The translations under genes were made by a program, and so were the position numbers. Shown piece by piece: positions 1 through 6,554 of a stretch of DNA of 16,429 bases. The DNA comes from an uncultured Eubacteriales bacterium (GTDB lineage: Bacteria > Bacillota > Clostridia > Oscillospirales > CAG-272). The first letter of the stretch is position 1, and each line of letters begins with the position of its first letter. The notes under the pieces were generated by a model. That model was not told the DNA's origin and did no database searches. It was given only the letters and a program-made list of their open reading frames with translations. The stretch is taken from assembly GCA_902491535.1 (NCBI GenBank), contig CABUHS010000042.1, positions 1 to 16,429 of the forward strand, given 5' to 3'.

Positions 1-1
1 T

Positions 2-472
2 CCCGCTGCCGTCGGAATGGCGGCGGCGCTCGAGGATATGTGCGCTCACACGGATGAAAATTCGGCACTTCTCCGTGCCATGCGAGACAGACTTATCGAC
101 GGACTTTCAGAGATTCCTCACTCCGTACTCAACGGCGACCGCAAAATAAGACTTCCCGGAAACGTAAGCTTCTGCTTTGAGGGAATTGAGGGCGAATCGC
201 TCCTCCTGCTGCTCGACGATAAGGGAATAAGCGCATCGTCCGGCTCGGCATGCACATCCGGTTCTCTCGATCCGAGCCATGTACTTCTCGCAATAGGCAG
301 ACCGCATGAGATCGCACACGGTTCGCTGAGATTATCTCTGTCCGAAGAGAATACAGATAAAGAGATAGACTACATCATAAAGTCGGTAAAAGAGGTTGTA
401 GAATATCTTCGCGGTATCTCTCCGGTATGGCGCGATCTTGTAAGCGGAAAGAATGAATTTGTAATAAAATGA
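2..472 (+). CDS. iscS: Cysteine desulfurase, C-terminal part (gene cut by window edge)
   Basis: Class-V PLP enzyme that takes sulfur from L-cysteine and passes it as a persulfide to a scaffold for Fe-S cluster building. The reading frame is open to the left edge (in-frame Pro-Ala-Ala-Val-Gly before the first ATG at 17), matching the NPAAVG-type segment of the family, so the true start and the PLP lysine lie outside the window. What is visible is the C-terminal domain. The mobile loop SSGSACTSG carries the catalytic Cys (codon 251-253), followed by PSHVLLAIG and the family-typical SLRLSLSEENT segment. The stop is TGA at 470-472, and the scaffold gene starts 9 bp later, so the two are clearly co-transcribed. 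NifS and IscS names are used interchangeably in Firmicutes; the scaffold and IscR neighbours favour the ISC role over a SUF or tRNA-thiolation role. Family assignment is very secure; the exact substrate path is inferred. Confidence 0.95.
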   Translation, partial: PAAVGMAAALEDMCAHTDENSALLRAMRDRLIDGLSEIPHSVLNGDRKIRLPGNVSFCFEGIEGESLLLLLDDKGISASSGSACTSGSLDPSHVLLAIGRPHEIAHGSLRLSLSEENTDKEIDYIIKSVKEVVEYLRGISPVWRDLVSGKNEFVIK

Positions 473-481
473 GGCAGAAAA

Positions 482-916
482 ATGGCTTTATACAGTGAAA
501 AAGTAATGGATCATTTCCGTAATCCGCGAAATGTCGGTATAATTGAAAATGCTGACGGAATAGGCGAGGTCGGAAACGCAAAATGCGGAGATATAATGAA
601 GATCTATCTCAAAATAGACGGAGATATTATATCAGATGTTAAATTTGAGACTTTCGGCTGCGGAAGCGCGATAGCGTCAAGCTCGATGGCTACGGAGCTT
701 ATCAAGGGCAAGCCTCTTTCTGAGGCGCTTAAGCTCACAAACCGCGCGGTCGCACAGGCGCTTGACGGTCTCCCAGCGCACAAGCTTCATTGCTCTGTGC
801 TTGCCGAAGAAGCTATAAAATCGGCAATAAAAGACTATTACGATAAAAACGGCATATGTTATAGCTGCGCCGATTTCCCGGAGAACGGTTCATGCGCCCA
901 CTGCTGCGAAGAGTAA
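482..916 (+). CDS. iscU: Fe-S cluster scaffold protein IscU/NifU-N
   Basis: Scaffold on which iron and persulfide sulfur are assembled into [2Fe-2S]/[4Fe-4S] clusters before transfer. The 144-residue protein starts with the standard LYSEKVMDHFRNPRNVG segment. It keeps all three ligand cysteines: C35 in AKCGD (with D37), C60 in FGCGSA and C104 in HCSVLAEEAI. LPAHK at 97-101 occupies the place of the chaperone-binding LPPVK motif. GAGG lies 7 nt before the ATG. The gene follows iscS by 9 bp and is followed by iscR. Unusual is the tail after residue 122: it holds five extra cysteines (C126, C129, C138, C141, C142) in a CxxC plus CxxCC arrangement, where E. coli IscU has no such extension. Cys/His-rich tails do occur in clostridial NifU-type proteins, so this may be a lineage feature; a metal- or sulfur-handling role for it is only an inference. 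Confidence 0.95.
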   Translation: MALYSEKVMDHFRNPRNVGIIENADGIGEVGNAKCGDIMKIYLKIDGDIISDVKFETFGCGSAIASSSMATELIKGKPLSEALKLTNRAVAQALDGLPAHKLHCSVLAEEAIKSAIKDYYDKNGICYSCADFPENGSCAHCCEE

Positions 917-985
917 TATCAGTATCAGCTAAATAAGATCTAAGCAAAAACTATGCGCGCAGAGCGCGGAACGGAGTACGATATC

Positions 986-1399
986 ATGATAATATCAACA
1001 AGAGGAAGATACGCACTGCGCGTTATCATAGATCTTGCCGAGCAAAGTGACAAGCAGTATATTCCGATGAAAGAGGTGGCCGGCAGACAGCAGATATCGC
1101 TGAAATACCTTGAACAGATCCTTCCCGTGCTGACAAAAAACAATATTATAGAAGGAATTCACGGCAAAGGCGGCGGATACAGGCTTTGCCGCGAACCAAA
1201 GGATTATACAGTCGGCGAGATCCTTCGTCTGACCGAAGGAGATCTTGCGCCGGTGGCATGTCTCGGGGGCGGAAATTCCGAAAGCTGTCCGAGAAATGCC
1301 GAATGCCGCACTTTGCCTATGTGGACTGAGCTTGACAAGCTTATAAATAATTTTTTCGACGGCATAACTATCGCCGATCTTATGAAAAAAACAGATTAA
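986..1399 (+). CDS. iscR: Rrf2-family Fe-S sensing repressor, IscR type
   Basis: Transcription factor of the Rrf2 family; IscR proteins bind a [2Fe-2S] cluster and repress isc genes when clusters are plentiful. The 137-residue protein has the N-terminal winged helix (STRGRYALRVIIDLA, then the recognition region with KYLEQILPVL and KGGGYRL). A cysteine triad sits at C92, C101 and C107. The spacing is CX8CX5C rather than the CX5CX5C of E. coli IscR, which fits Gram-positive members with a longer first loop. I chose the ATG at 986 because GGAG lies 9 nt upstream and the protein then begins MIISTRGRYA as in the family; an in-frame ATG at 953 has no ribosome site. It lies 69 bp after iscU and is followed by a terminator, so it probably closes an iscS-iscU-iscR unit. 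In many Firmicutes the regulator comes first, so its last position is a small oddity. Cluster binding is inferred from the cysteines. Confidence 0.9.
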   Translation: MIISTRGRYALRVIIDLAEQSDKQYIPMKEVAGRQQISLKYLEQILPVLTKNNIIEGIHGKGGGYRLCREPKDYTVGEILRLTEGDLAPVACLGGGNSESCPRNAECRTLPMWTELDKLINNFFDGITIADLMKKTD

Positions 1400-1415
1400 C
1401 ACTGCTATAATTTAT

Positions 1416-1453
1416 CCCTGCACGGCTAAAAAACACCGCGCGGGGATTTTCTT
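1416..1453 (+). terminator. Intrinsic terminator after iscR
   Basis: A hairpin with arms CCCTGCACGG and CCGCGCGGGG (one mismatch, one U-G pair, 10-nt A-rich loop) is followed by ATTTTCTT. It lies 17 bp after the iscR stop on the + strand. The U tract is short, so the second hairpin further downstream probably acts as backup. Confidence 0.65.
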
Positions 1454-1535
1454 ACGAAACAACATTAACACATGTTTATATTATTAAGCAGTCTCATTTG
1501 ATATCTGATATATAAGAAATAATAAACTTATGTAT

Positions 1536-1576
1536 AAAAAAACATACGGTGCTTAAACACGCCGTATGTTTTTTAT
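1536..1576. terminator. Bidirectional intrinsic terminator between converging genes
   Basis: A perfect stem of about 13 bp (AAAAAACATACGG and its complement) with a 12-nt loop has an A tract on one side and a T tract on the other. It can stop transcription from iscR on the + strand and from the ECF S component gene, which ends at 1617, on the - strand. The stretch from 1454 to 1535 between the two hairpins is AT-rich and shows no gene. Confidence 0.85.
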
Positions 1577-1616
1577 TTTGACAAAATAAGATCGGTTTTG
1601 TTTCTACTATATATCA

Positions 1617-2165
1617 TCAGTGAAGCTGCTTTCCGATCTCCTTTTCCGCAAGCTTCTTCAGCCCGAACGCATAGCATATTACCATTGCGAGAACTGCTCC
1701 GACCGCTGCCTGCGCGATCTGATACGGAAGCTTTGCTATAACGACCGCCATCGTCCGGTTGCTGCCGTAGAAGAATCTTCTTCCGAGAGAGTATCCGACC
1801 ACATTTATTATCGCTCCGAGCGTAACTCCGATACCGGAAGAAACCGCGGGATGCTTTTTCATAAAATACCGCGAGAATACTGATATTACAACAGCCTGAA
1901 GTCCGTGTGTGACGAGCGATACAAACATCGGAGCCGGATAAAAGAAGAAATCTCCGAGAAAAGCGCCGACGCCGCCGACAAGGAATGCCGCAAGCGGATC
2001 AAAAAGTATCGCCGCCGTACATATAACGATATCGTTCATATAAAGATGCCCTCCGGGAACCGGAACTCCGAAGGAACTCATAGCCACATTCATAGCCATA
2101 AAAAGCGCGGTAAGGCATAGCCAGAGGATCGCCTTTCTGCTGTCTGTTTTTTTCATTTCCATCAT
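1617..2165 (-). CDS. ECF transporter S component (vitamin/micronutrient-binding membrane subunit)
   Basis: Substrate-capture subunit of an energy-coupling-factor importer: a small membrane protein that binds a vitamin or similar compound and works with a shared EcfT/EcfA1A2 module, which is not in this window. The 182 residues contain about six hydrophobic helices and the S-component pattern of the PF07155/PF12822 group. That pattern is a first helix with small residues (ALFMAMNVAMSSFG), then PVPGGHLYMNDIVI and a GG-GAFLGDFF stretch, with a positively charged end. Three in-frame ATGs are close together (codons 1, 2 and 4); AAAGGA is best spaced for codon 2 or 4, so the true start may be 2162 or 2156. 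It is transcribed away from a MocR-type regulator, which hints at vitamin B6 or a related ligand, but nothing in the protein alone fixes the substrate. It ends at a strong terminator. Confidence 0.82.
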   Translation of the reverse strand: MMEMKKTDSRKAILWLCLTALFMAMNVAMSSFGVPVPGGHLYMNDIVICTAAILFDPLAAFLVGGVGAFLGDFFFYPAPMFVSLVTHGLQAVVISVFSRYFMKKHPAVSSGIGVTLGAIINVVGYSLGRRFFYGSNRTMAVVIAKLPYQIAQAAVGAVLAMVICYAFGLKKLAEKEIGKQLH

Positions 2166-2203
2166 TTCCTTTCGATTTGGTCTGCAATGATATAAATTAT
2201 CTC

Positions 2204-2232
2204 TTTACAAACCGTTTTATCTATGATACAAT
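2204..2232 (+). promoter_or_regulatory. Sigma-A promoter of the MocR-type regulator gene
   Basis: TTTACA at 2204-2209 and TACAAT at 2227-2232 are separated by exactly 17 bp. The start of the regulator gene is 50 bp downstream. AGGAG at 2262-2266 is the only ribosome site seen, but it lies 16 nt before the ATG at 2283, which is long and suggests weak translation. Confidence 0.75.
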
Positions 2233-2239
2233 AAAACTG
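2212..2239. promoter_or_regulatory. Candidate operator: inverted repeat between divergent genes
   Basis: GTTTTAT at 2214-2220 and its exact complement ATAAAAC at 2231-2237 are separated by 10 bp, with one further matching pair outside a mismatch (2212 and 2239). The repeat lies across the promoter spacer and -10 box of the regulator gene and about 50-75 bp upstream of the S-component gene. That is the position expected for an autoregulatory GntR/MocR site controlling both genes. Binding is an inference. Confidence 0.5.
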
Positions 2240-2282
2240 AACATTATGAAATAACCAAAACAGGAGAATAATATATAACCAG

Positions 2283-3371
2283 ATGAAATATCACATAGAC
2301 AGCTCCGACAAAACTCCAGCGTATCTCCAGCTCTATTTGCAACTTAAAAAGGATATCACAGACGGAATCTACACATGCGGTGCAAAGCTTCCCTCAAAGC
2401 GGCTTCTTGCCGCCGAAACCGGAATAAGCGTGATTCCGGCAGAACACGCTTACGCGCTTTTATGCGACGAGGGCTATATCGAAAGCAGACAGCGAAGCGG
2501 ATATTTTGTCATATATAAAGAAAGCGACTTTATTACCGCGCGCGACGTCCGATACGATATCGCTTCAAAGAAAGCAAGCGCCGCAGTAACTCTCAAAAAT
2601 GAATTTCCGTATACCGTACTTGCAAAAACCATGCGAAAAGTAATGCTCGACTTCGGGCCGCGCATACTTGTAAAATCGCCGAACCGGGGCTGCACGGAGC
2701 TTCGGGAAGCTATATCCTCATATCTTGCAAGAAGCAACGGTATATCCGCAGATCCGGAGCAGATAGTAATTGGCTCCGGAGCGGAATACCTTTACAGCCT
2801 GATCGTTCAGCTTCTCGGAACAGACAGATGCTTTGCGCTTGAAGATCCGTCATACGAAAAGATCCGAAGCGTTTACCGGGCAAGCGGCGTAAAGTGTGAC
2901 ATGCTCAGACTCGGAAACGACGGTATAATCTCATCAGAGCTTGAAAAAACGGAAGCGTCGGTTCTGCACGTCACTCCGTTCAACAGCTATCCGAGCGGAA
3001 TTACCGCAAGCGCGTCAAAAAGGCAGGAATATCTACGTTGGGCGGAAAAGCGCGGCGGTTACATCATAGAAGATAACTATGATTCCGAGCTTACCGTATC
3101 AAAAAAGAACGAAGATACGGTATTCTCTACCGCAAAGCAGGGGCATGTAATATACCTCAACACATTCTCCGGTACGGTCGCGCCGTCGATCCGTGTCGGA
3201 TATATGATCCTGCCGGAAGAACTGCTGACAGAATTTGAGCAGCGTCTCGGATTTTATTCCTGTACCGTTCCGGTCTTTGAACAGTATGTACTTGCCGAGC
3301 TTATCGGAAGCGGCAATTTTGAAAGACACATAAACCGCGTGCGCCGAAAAAAACGAAAGCTCGGTCTGTAA
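2283..3371 (+). CDS. MocR-like GntR regulator with aminotransferase-like domain lacking the PLP lysine
   Basis: A fusion of a GntR winged helix (residues about 8-78, with KLPSKRLLAAETGIS and the EGYIESRQRSGYFV wing) and a fold-type-I aminotransferase domain (about 105-350), the plan of MocR/GabR/PdxR regulators. These normally hold PLP on a lysine and sense amines or vitamin B6. Family marks are clear: SPNRGCTELREAI, EDNYDSEL (D264 and Y266, the usual PLP ring contacts) and TFSxTVAPSIRVGYM. However, the residue between S296 and T298, which is the Schiff-base Lys in the family, is Gly297 (codon GGT). The protein is also short, 362 residues against about 450-480, stopping after HINRVRRKKRK, so the usual C-terminal segment is absent. 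A MITE begins 17 bp after the stop. Either this is a ligand-switched or PLP-free DNA-binding protein, or a gene starting to decay; the otherwise intact frame argues against simple decay. It probably controls the divergent ECF S component and itself. Confidence 0.85.
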   Translation: MKYHIDSSDKTPAYLQLYLQLKKDITDGIYTCGAKLPSKRLLAAETGISVIPAEHAYALLCDEGYIESRQRSGYFVIYKESDFITARDVRYDIASKKASAAVTLKNEFPYTVLAKTMRKVMLDFGPRILVKSPNRGCTELREAISSYLARSNGISADPEQIVIGSGAEYLYSLIVQLLGTDRCFALEDPSYEKIRSVYRASGVKCDMLRLGNDGIISSELEKTEASVLHVTPFNSYPSGITASASKRQEYLRWAEKRGGYIIEDNYDSELTVSKKNEDTVFSTAKQGHVIYLNTFSGTVAPSIRVGYMILPEELLTEFEQRLGFYSCTVPVFEQYVLAELIGSGNFERHINRVRRKKRKLGL

Positions 3372-3388
3372 AAAGCGTATAAGCAAAA

Positions 3389-3566
3389 AGAGACTGTCAC
3401 ATTAAAGTAATATTACACAAGTAGCCTCCCCCGGGAAAGGTGGGCGGCGCAACCGCTCGGATGAGGTAAATATATAACTATCCCCCTCATCAGTCACCTT
3501 CGGTGCCAGCTTCCCCCGAGGGGGAAGCTATGATTTGTGCAATTTAATTATAATGTGACAGTCTCT
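3389..3566. mobile_element. MITE-like palindromic element, 178 bp
   Basis: Perfect 16-bp terminal inverted repeats, AGAGACTGTCACATTA at 3389-3404 and its complement at 3551-3566, enclose about 146 bp with no coding capacity. The similarity of the two arms continues inward imperfectly through ACACAA, CTCCCC and GATGAGG, so a transcript could fold into one long imperfect hairpin. A second, perfect palindrome (AGCTTCCCCC, GA loop, complement) lies at 3508-3529. The flanks are AT-rich (AAAA on the left, TTTT on the right), which lengthens the repeat; no clear target duplication can be separated from this. This is the form of non-autonomous miniature elements common in gut Clostridia; no transposase is nearby. 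It fills the gap between the converging regulator and bceB genes and may also act as their transcription stop, since no other terminator is present. Confidence 0.8.
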
Positions 3567-3582
3567 GTTTTATCTGTCGTTT

Positions 3583-5646
3583 CTATTCTTTTTTAATTCC
3601 GCTGACTATATTGTAATATGCATTCGACGTAATGCGGTAAACAAGCACATAAAATATCGCGAAAACGGCAAACGATATCGCAGTCACTGCAAAAAACAGA
3701 TCAACATTACTCAGATTAAAACACAGAAGTATAAGTTTTACCATAGGGAATGCAAACGCAAGGTGCATTCCTGCTCCGATAAGCGGCAGGAAAAATACCG
3801 TCAGGAGCTGTGAGTTTATACTCTTGCGTATCTCTTTTTTCGTCATACCTACCTTCTGCATAATATCAAACCGTGACTGATCCTCGTATCCCTCGGATAT
3901 CTGTTTATAGTAAATTATAAGCACTGCGGCGAATATAAACACGATACTCAGAAGAATTGCAAGATAGAGCAGGCTTCCGAATGTGTTATAATAATCCACG
4001 CGTTCAAACTGGCGTCCGTTTACACGTCCTCCGTCAAGTCCGTAAACTTCGTCGGTATTTCCCGTATTATCAAACAGCGTACTGACCTCATGTCTCATAT
4101 CGTTATAGAGATTTATCTGACCGTTCTCATCAAGACTTGTATCGAAATTATATTTCCATACTATAGTTATCATTCTGCGTCCGGTATAGTCGGCAAGAGC
4201 GTCTATTCCCTCTACCGCACTGTCAATGTCAGGAACGAAAATATACATAGTCGGAATAACGCTCATAGCGGCGTCTCCGTCTCCGACAAAGCTTTCGACC
4301 GTCTTTTTTATCTTAAAGCTCTTGCCGTCCTCAAAAGCGATTTTGTCCGAAGTATACTCCGATCTGAATGTGCAGATCATAGCCTCTCCGTCTTCAAGTG
4401 TTTCATCTGCATTCATCATTCTGTTATAGTCCTCAATCGGAACAATATTGATCTGATATACATTCGAAGTCGCTTCTATCCCGAACTGATCGACCTTTGT
4501 CGCGTCGGTAACTATCGTTGTTCCGTCTACAAGTCCGCCTACCGTAATGCTGCGGTAATCCTGAATATTTTTCGGCTGAACACCGTACCGGTCTGCTACG
4601 GTGAGAAGTTTATCACGCAGCTCCGGAATAGTTCCGTCTGAAAATCTGTCGGTATCATCAAAATAAAGCGTGACATCTATCTCTCTCGGATAACGGTTCA
4701 TAAGCGAATCTTCTTCGCCGAAATACAGACTTGCAGTAGACGATATCATAACAAGCACCATCGTCGCAAGAATACATATCGAAGCAAGTCCGGCTCCGTT
4801 GCGTTTCATACGGTACACCATCGACGATACCGATACAAAATGGTTTGCTTTGTAATAATATTTCTTTTTCTTCTGAAGCACACGGCAGAAAAGCACAGAG
4901 CCTGCTATCATGATAAGATATGTTCCGATAATTACAAGCACGACAGCGACAAAGAACATAAGCAACGCCGTAACAGGATCATCTATTGTAACCGCTATAT
5001 AATACGCGACTCCGAGCGCTATAATACCGAGAAGAGCGATAAACCAGTTGCCGCGCGGCGGCTTTTCTCCTGCATTTTCACTTTTTATAAGCGAAACTGC
5101 ACTTGAAAATCTCACTTGCCTGAGAGAATTCAGAAGCAGAAGTACAAAAATAGCACCGAATACCGCAAGCGTCATAAGAACAGCAGTCACAGATACCGAC
5201 ATATCGTATCTTACATCACTCTCAAGTAAACGTACAAGTCCGAGTTCCGCAAGCTTTGAAAATGAGATTCCGGCAAACAGTCCGATCCCTGCCGACAACA
5301 CATATATTATAACCGACTCCCAGAACAGGATATATCCGATATTCCGTTTTCCCATTCCGAGTATATTGTAAAGACCGAACTCTTTTTTACGTCTGCGGAT
5401 AAGAAACGAGTTAGTATAGAAAAGGAATATGCAGGAAAATATCGCAATTACCCAACTGCCGAGACCTACAGTTTCCTTGACGATCTCAGCTCCTCTGACA
5501 TAAGATATCGCGTCGCTGTACTGCAAAAAAGACACGATATAATACATCATGACCATGCCTATGCATGTGAGAATATACGGGATATACATTCGCTTGTTCT
5601 TGCGTATCCCGTCAAGCGCAAGCTTGGGATAAAGTCCGCCTTTCAT
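3583..5646 (-). CDS. bceB: BceB-type ABC transporter permease
   Basis: Membrane subunit of a peptide-antibiotic detoxification and sensing ABC transporter of the BceAB/VraFG type, which removes antimicrobial peptides from their lipid targets and signals to the partner kinase. The 687 residues show the family plan. Transmembrane helices lie at about 20-42, 60-80, 103-130, 150-175, 205-222, 228-255 and 287-310. A large external domain spans roughly 311-560, and three further helices follow at about 565-585, 625-645 and 655-680. FtsX-type segments flank these (RRRKKEFGLYNILGM in the first half, QSRFDIMQKVGMTKKEI in the second). The start codon overlaps the bceA stop by 4 nt (ATGA), so translation is coupled. 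It is the last gene of the bceR-bceS-bceA-bceB run; the MITE lies directly downstream. The peptide substrate cannot be read from the sequence. The length fits the family (about 640-690). Confidence 0.93.
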   Translation of the reverse strand: MKGGLYPKLALDGIRKNKRMYIPYILTCIGMVMMYYIVSFLQYSDAISYVRGAEIVKETVGLGSWVIAIFSCIFLFYTNSFLIRRRKKEFGLYNILGMGKRNIGYILFWESVIIYVLSAGIGLFAGISFSKLAELGLVRLLESDVRYDMSVSVTAVLMTLAVFGAIFVLLLLNSLRQVRFSSAVSLIKSENAGEKPPRGNWFIALLGIIALGVAYYIAVTIDDPVTALLMFFVAVVLVIIGTYLIMIAGSVLFCRVLQKKKKYYYKANHFVSVSSMVYRMKRNGAGLASICILATMVLVMISSTASLYFGEEDSLMNRYPREIDVTLYFDDTDRFSDGTIPELRDKLLTVADRYGVQPKNIQDYRSITVGGLVDGTTIVTDATKVDQFGIEATSNVYQINIVPIEDYNRMMNADETLEDGEAMICTFRSEYTSDKIAFEDGKSFKIKKTVESFVGDGDAAMSVIPTMYIFVPDIDSAVEGIDALADYTGRRMITIVWKYNFDTSLDENGQINLYNDMRHEVSTLFDNTGNTDEVYGLDGGRVNGRQFERVDYYNTFGSLLYLAILLSIVFIFAAVLIIYYKQISEGYEDQSRFDIMQKVGMTKKEIRKSINSQLLTVFFLPLIGAGMHLAFAFPMVKLILLCFNLSNVDLFFAVTAISFAVFAIFYVLVYRITSNAYYNIVSGIKKE

Positions 5647-6407
5647 CGTCTGTCACCGCCCGTTGCAAGCATTGTCAGCGTATCGGAGATCTTTCCGTAA
5701 AGCTGCTCATCGGTATCGCCTCCGCGGTATATCTGATGGAATACCTCTCCGTCCTTGATAAACAGGACTCTTCCGGCAGAGCTTGCAGCCTTTACCGAGT
5801 GCGTGACCATCAGTATCGTCTGACCGACGCGGTTGATCTCTCCGAACAGACGGAGAAGCTCATCTGTCGCTCTGGAATCGAGCGCACCGGTAGGCTCGTC
5901 AGCAAGGATCAGCTTAGGCGATGTAATTATCGCGCGCGCGACCGCCGCTCTCTGTTTCTGTCCGCCCGAAACTTCATACGGATATTTTTTAAGAAGCTCC
6001 GTTATGCCGAGACGAAGCGCGATAGGCGCAAGCGACGTACTCATCTCCGAATACGATTTACCCGCCAGGACAAGCGGCAGATATATATTATCCTCAAGTG
6101 TAAAGGTATCAAGCAAGTTGAAATCCTGAAAAACAAATCCGAGATTATCCCTGCGAAATGCAGAAAGCGCCGAATCCTTGATCCCCGAAAGATCGTTTCC
6201 GTCGAGCAGTACGCTTCCGCCCGTCGGCTTATCAAGCGCGGCAAGAATATTCAGCAGCGTGGTCTTTCCCGATCCGGATTCTCCCATGATCGCCACATAT
6301 TCTCCTCTTTCAACACTGAAATTCACGTTTTTAAGCGCCTCTACCCTGTTTCCGCCGAAGCGCGTCGTATAGACCTTCTTAAGTCCGTTTACCTCCAAAA
6401 TACTCAC
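5643..6407 (-). CDS. bceA: BceA-type ABC transporter ATP-binding protein
   Basis: Cytoplasmic ATPase that powers the BceB permease. The 254-residue protein has the complete nucleotide-binding set: Walker A GESGSGKT at 42-49, Q-loop Q94, signature VSGGQ at 146-150, Walker B with D170-E171 in ADEPTGALD, and the switch histidine H203 in VTHS. The fit is to the MacB/LolD/BceA subfamily. The start is a GTG at 6405-6407, with GGAGG 10 nt upstream. It overlaps bceB by 4 nt. The 147 bp between it and bceS are not idle: they hold a 22-bp palindrome, a 9-bp inverted repeat and an extended -10 box, suggesting that bceAB has its own inducible promoter in addition to read-through from bceRS, as in the B. 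subtilis bce operon. Confidence 0.95.
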   Translation of the reverse strand: MSILEVNGLKKVYTTRFGGNRVEALKNVNFSVERGEYVAIMGESGSGKTTLLNILAALDKPTGGSVLLDGNDLSGIKDSALSAFRRDNLGFVFQDFNLLDTFTLEDNIYLPLVLAGKSYSEMSTSLAPIALRLGITELLKKYPYEVSGGQKQRAAVARAIITSPKLILADEPTGALDSRATDELLRLFGEINRVGQTILMVTHSVKAASSAGRVLFIKDGEVFHQIYRGGDTDEQLYGKISDTLTMLATGGDRR

Positions 6408-6475
6408 TGTAGTTTATCCTCCGATAAAATTTATTAGATTCAGAACCGGAGTCATACCTCCGTCTTACATGAGAT

Positions 6476-6481
6476 ATTTTA
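6476..6481 (-). promoter_or_regulatory. Extended -10 box of a likely internal bceAB promoter
   Basis: On the minus strand TGCTAAAAT gives an extended -10 (TGn plus TAAAAT) about 70 bp before the bceA GTG. No good -35 box is seen at 17 bp, which is what one expects of a promoter that depends on an activator such as a phosphorylated OmpR-type regulator. Confidence 0.5.
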
Positions 6482-6488
6482 GCACAAA

Positions 6489-6527
6489 CGGGAAATGCAC
6501 CGCCATAGAATCGGCTTACATTTCCCG
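6489..6527. repeat. 9-bp inverted repeat between palindrome and bceA promoter
   Basis: CGGGAAATG at 6489-6497 and its exact complement CATTTCCCG at 6519-6527 flank 21 bp that contain a further CCG/CGG pair. The DNA between the arms is not followed by a T run on either strand, so it does not look like a terminator. It may be a secondary protein site or an mRNA hairpin between bceS and bceA. Confidence 0.55.
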
Positions 6528-6532
6528 CTCCG

Positions 6533-6554
6533 ATTCTTACAATTTTGTAAGAAT
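6533..6554. promoter_or_regulatory. Perfect 22-bp palindrome, candidate BceR binding site
   Basis: Half-sites ATTCTTACAA and its complement TTGTAAGAAT are separated by 2 bp. The site starts directly after the bceS stop codon (6555-6557) and is about 50 bp upstream of the extended -10 box. Its core resembles the ACAA-TTGT-type inverted repeats of BceR/GraR-like regulators. Assignment to this BceR is inferred from position. Confidence 0.6.

Noticed and set aside
953..985. Upstream ATG at 953 as iscR start
   Set aside because: No ribosome site is present; the extra residues MRAERGTEYDI are unlike the family, and GGAG is well placed for the ATG at 986.
5736..6437. Plus-strand open frame of 233 codons
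   Set aside because: It is antisense to bceA, whose protein has every ABC ATPase motif. The plus-strand product is Arg/Lys/Ser-rich with no domain and no ribosome site.
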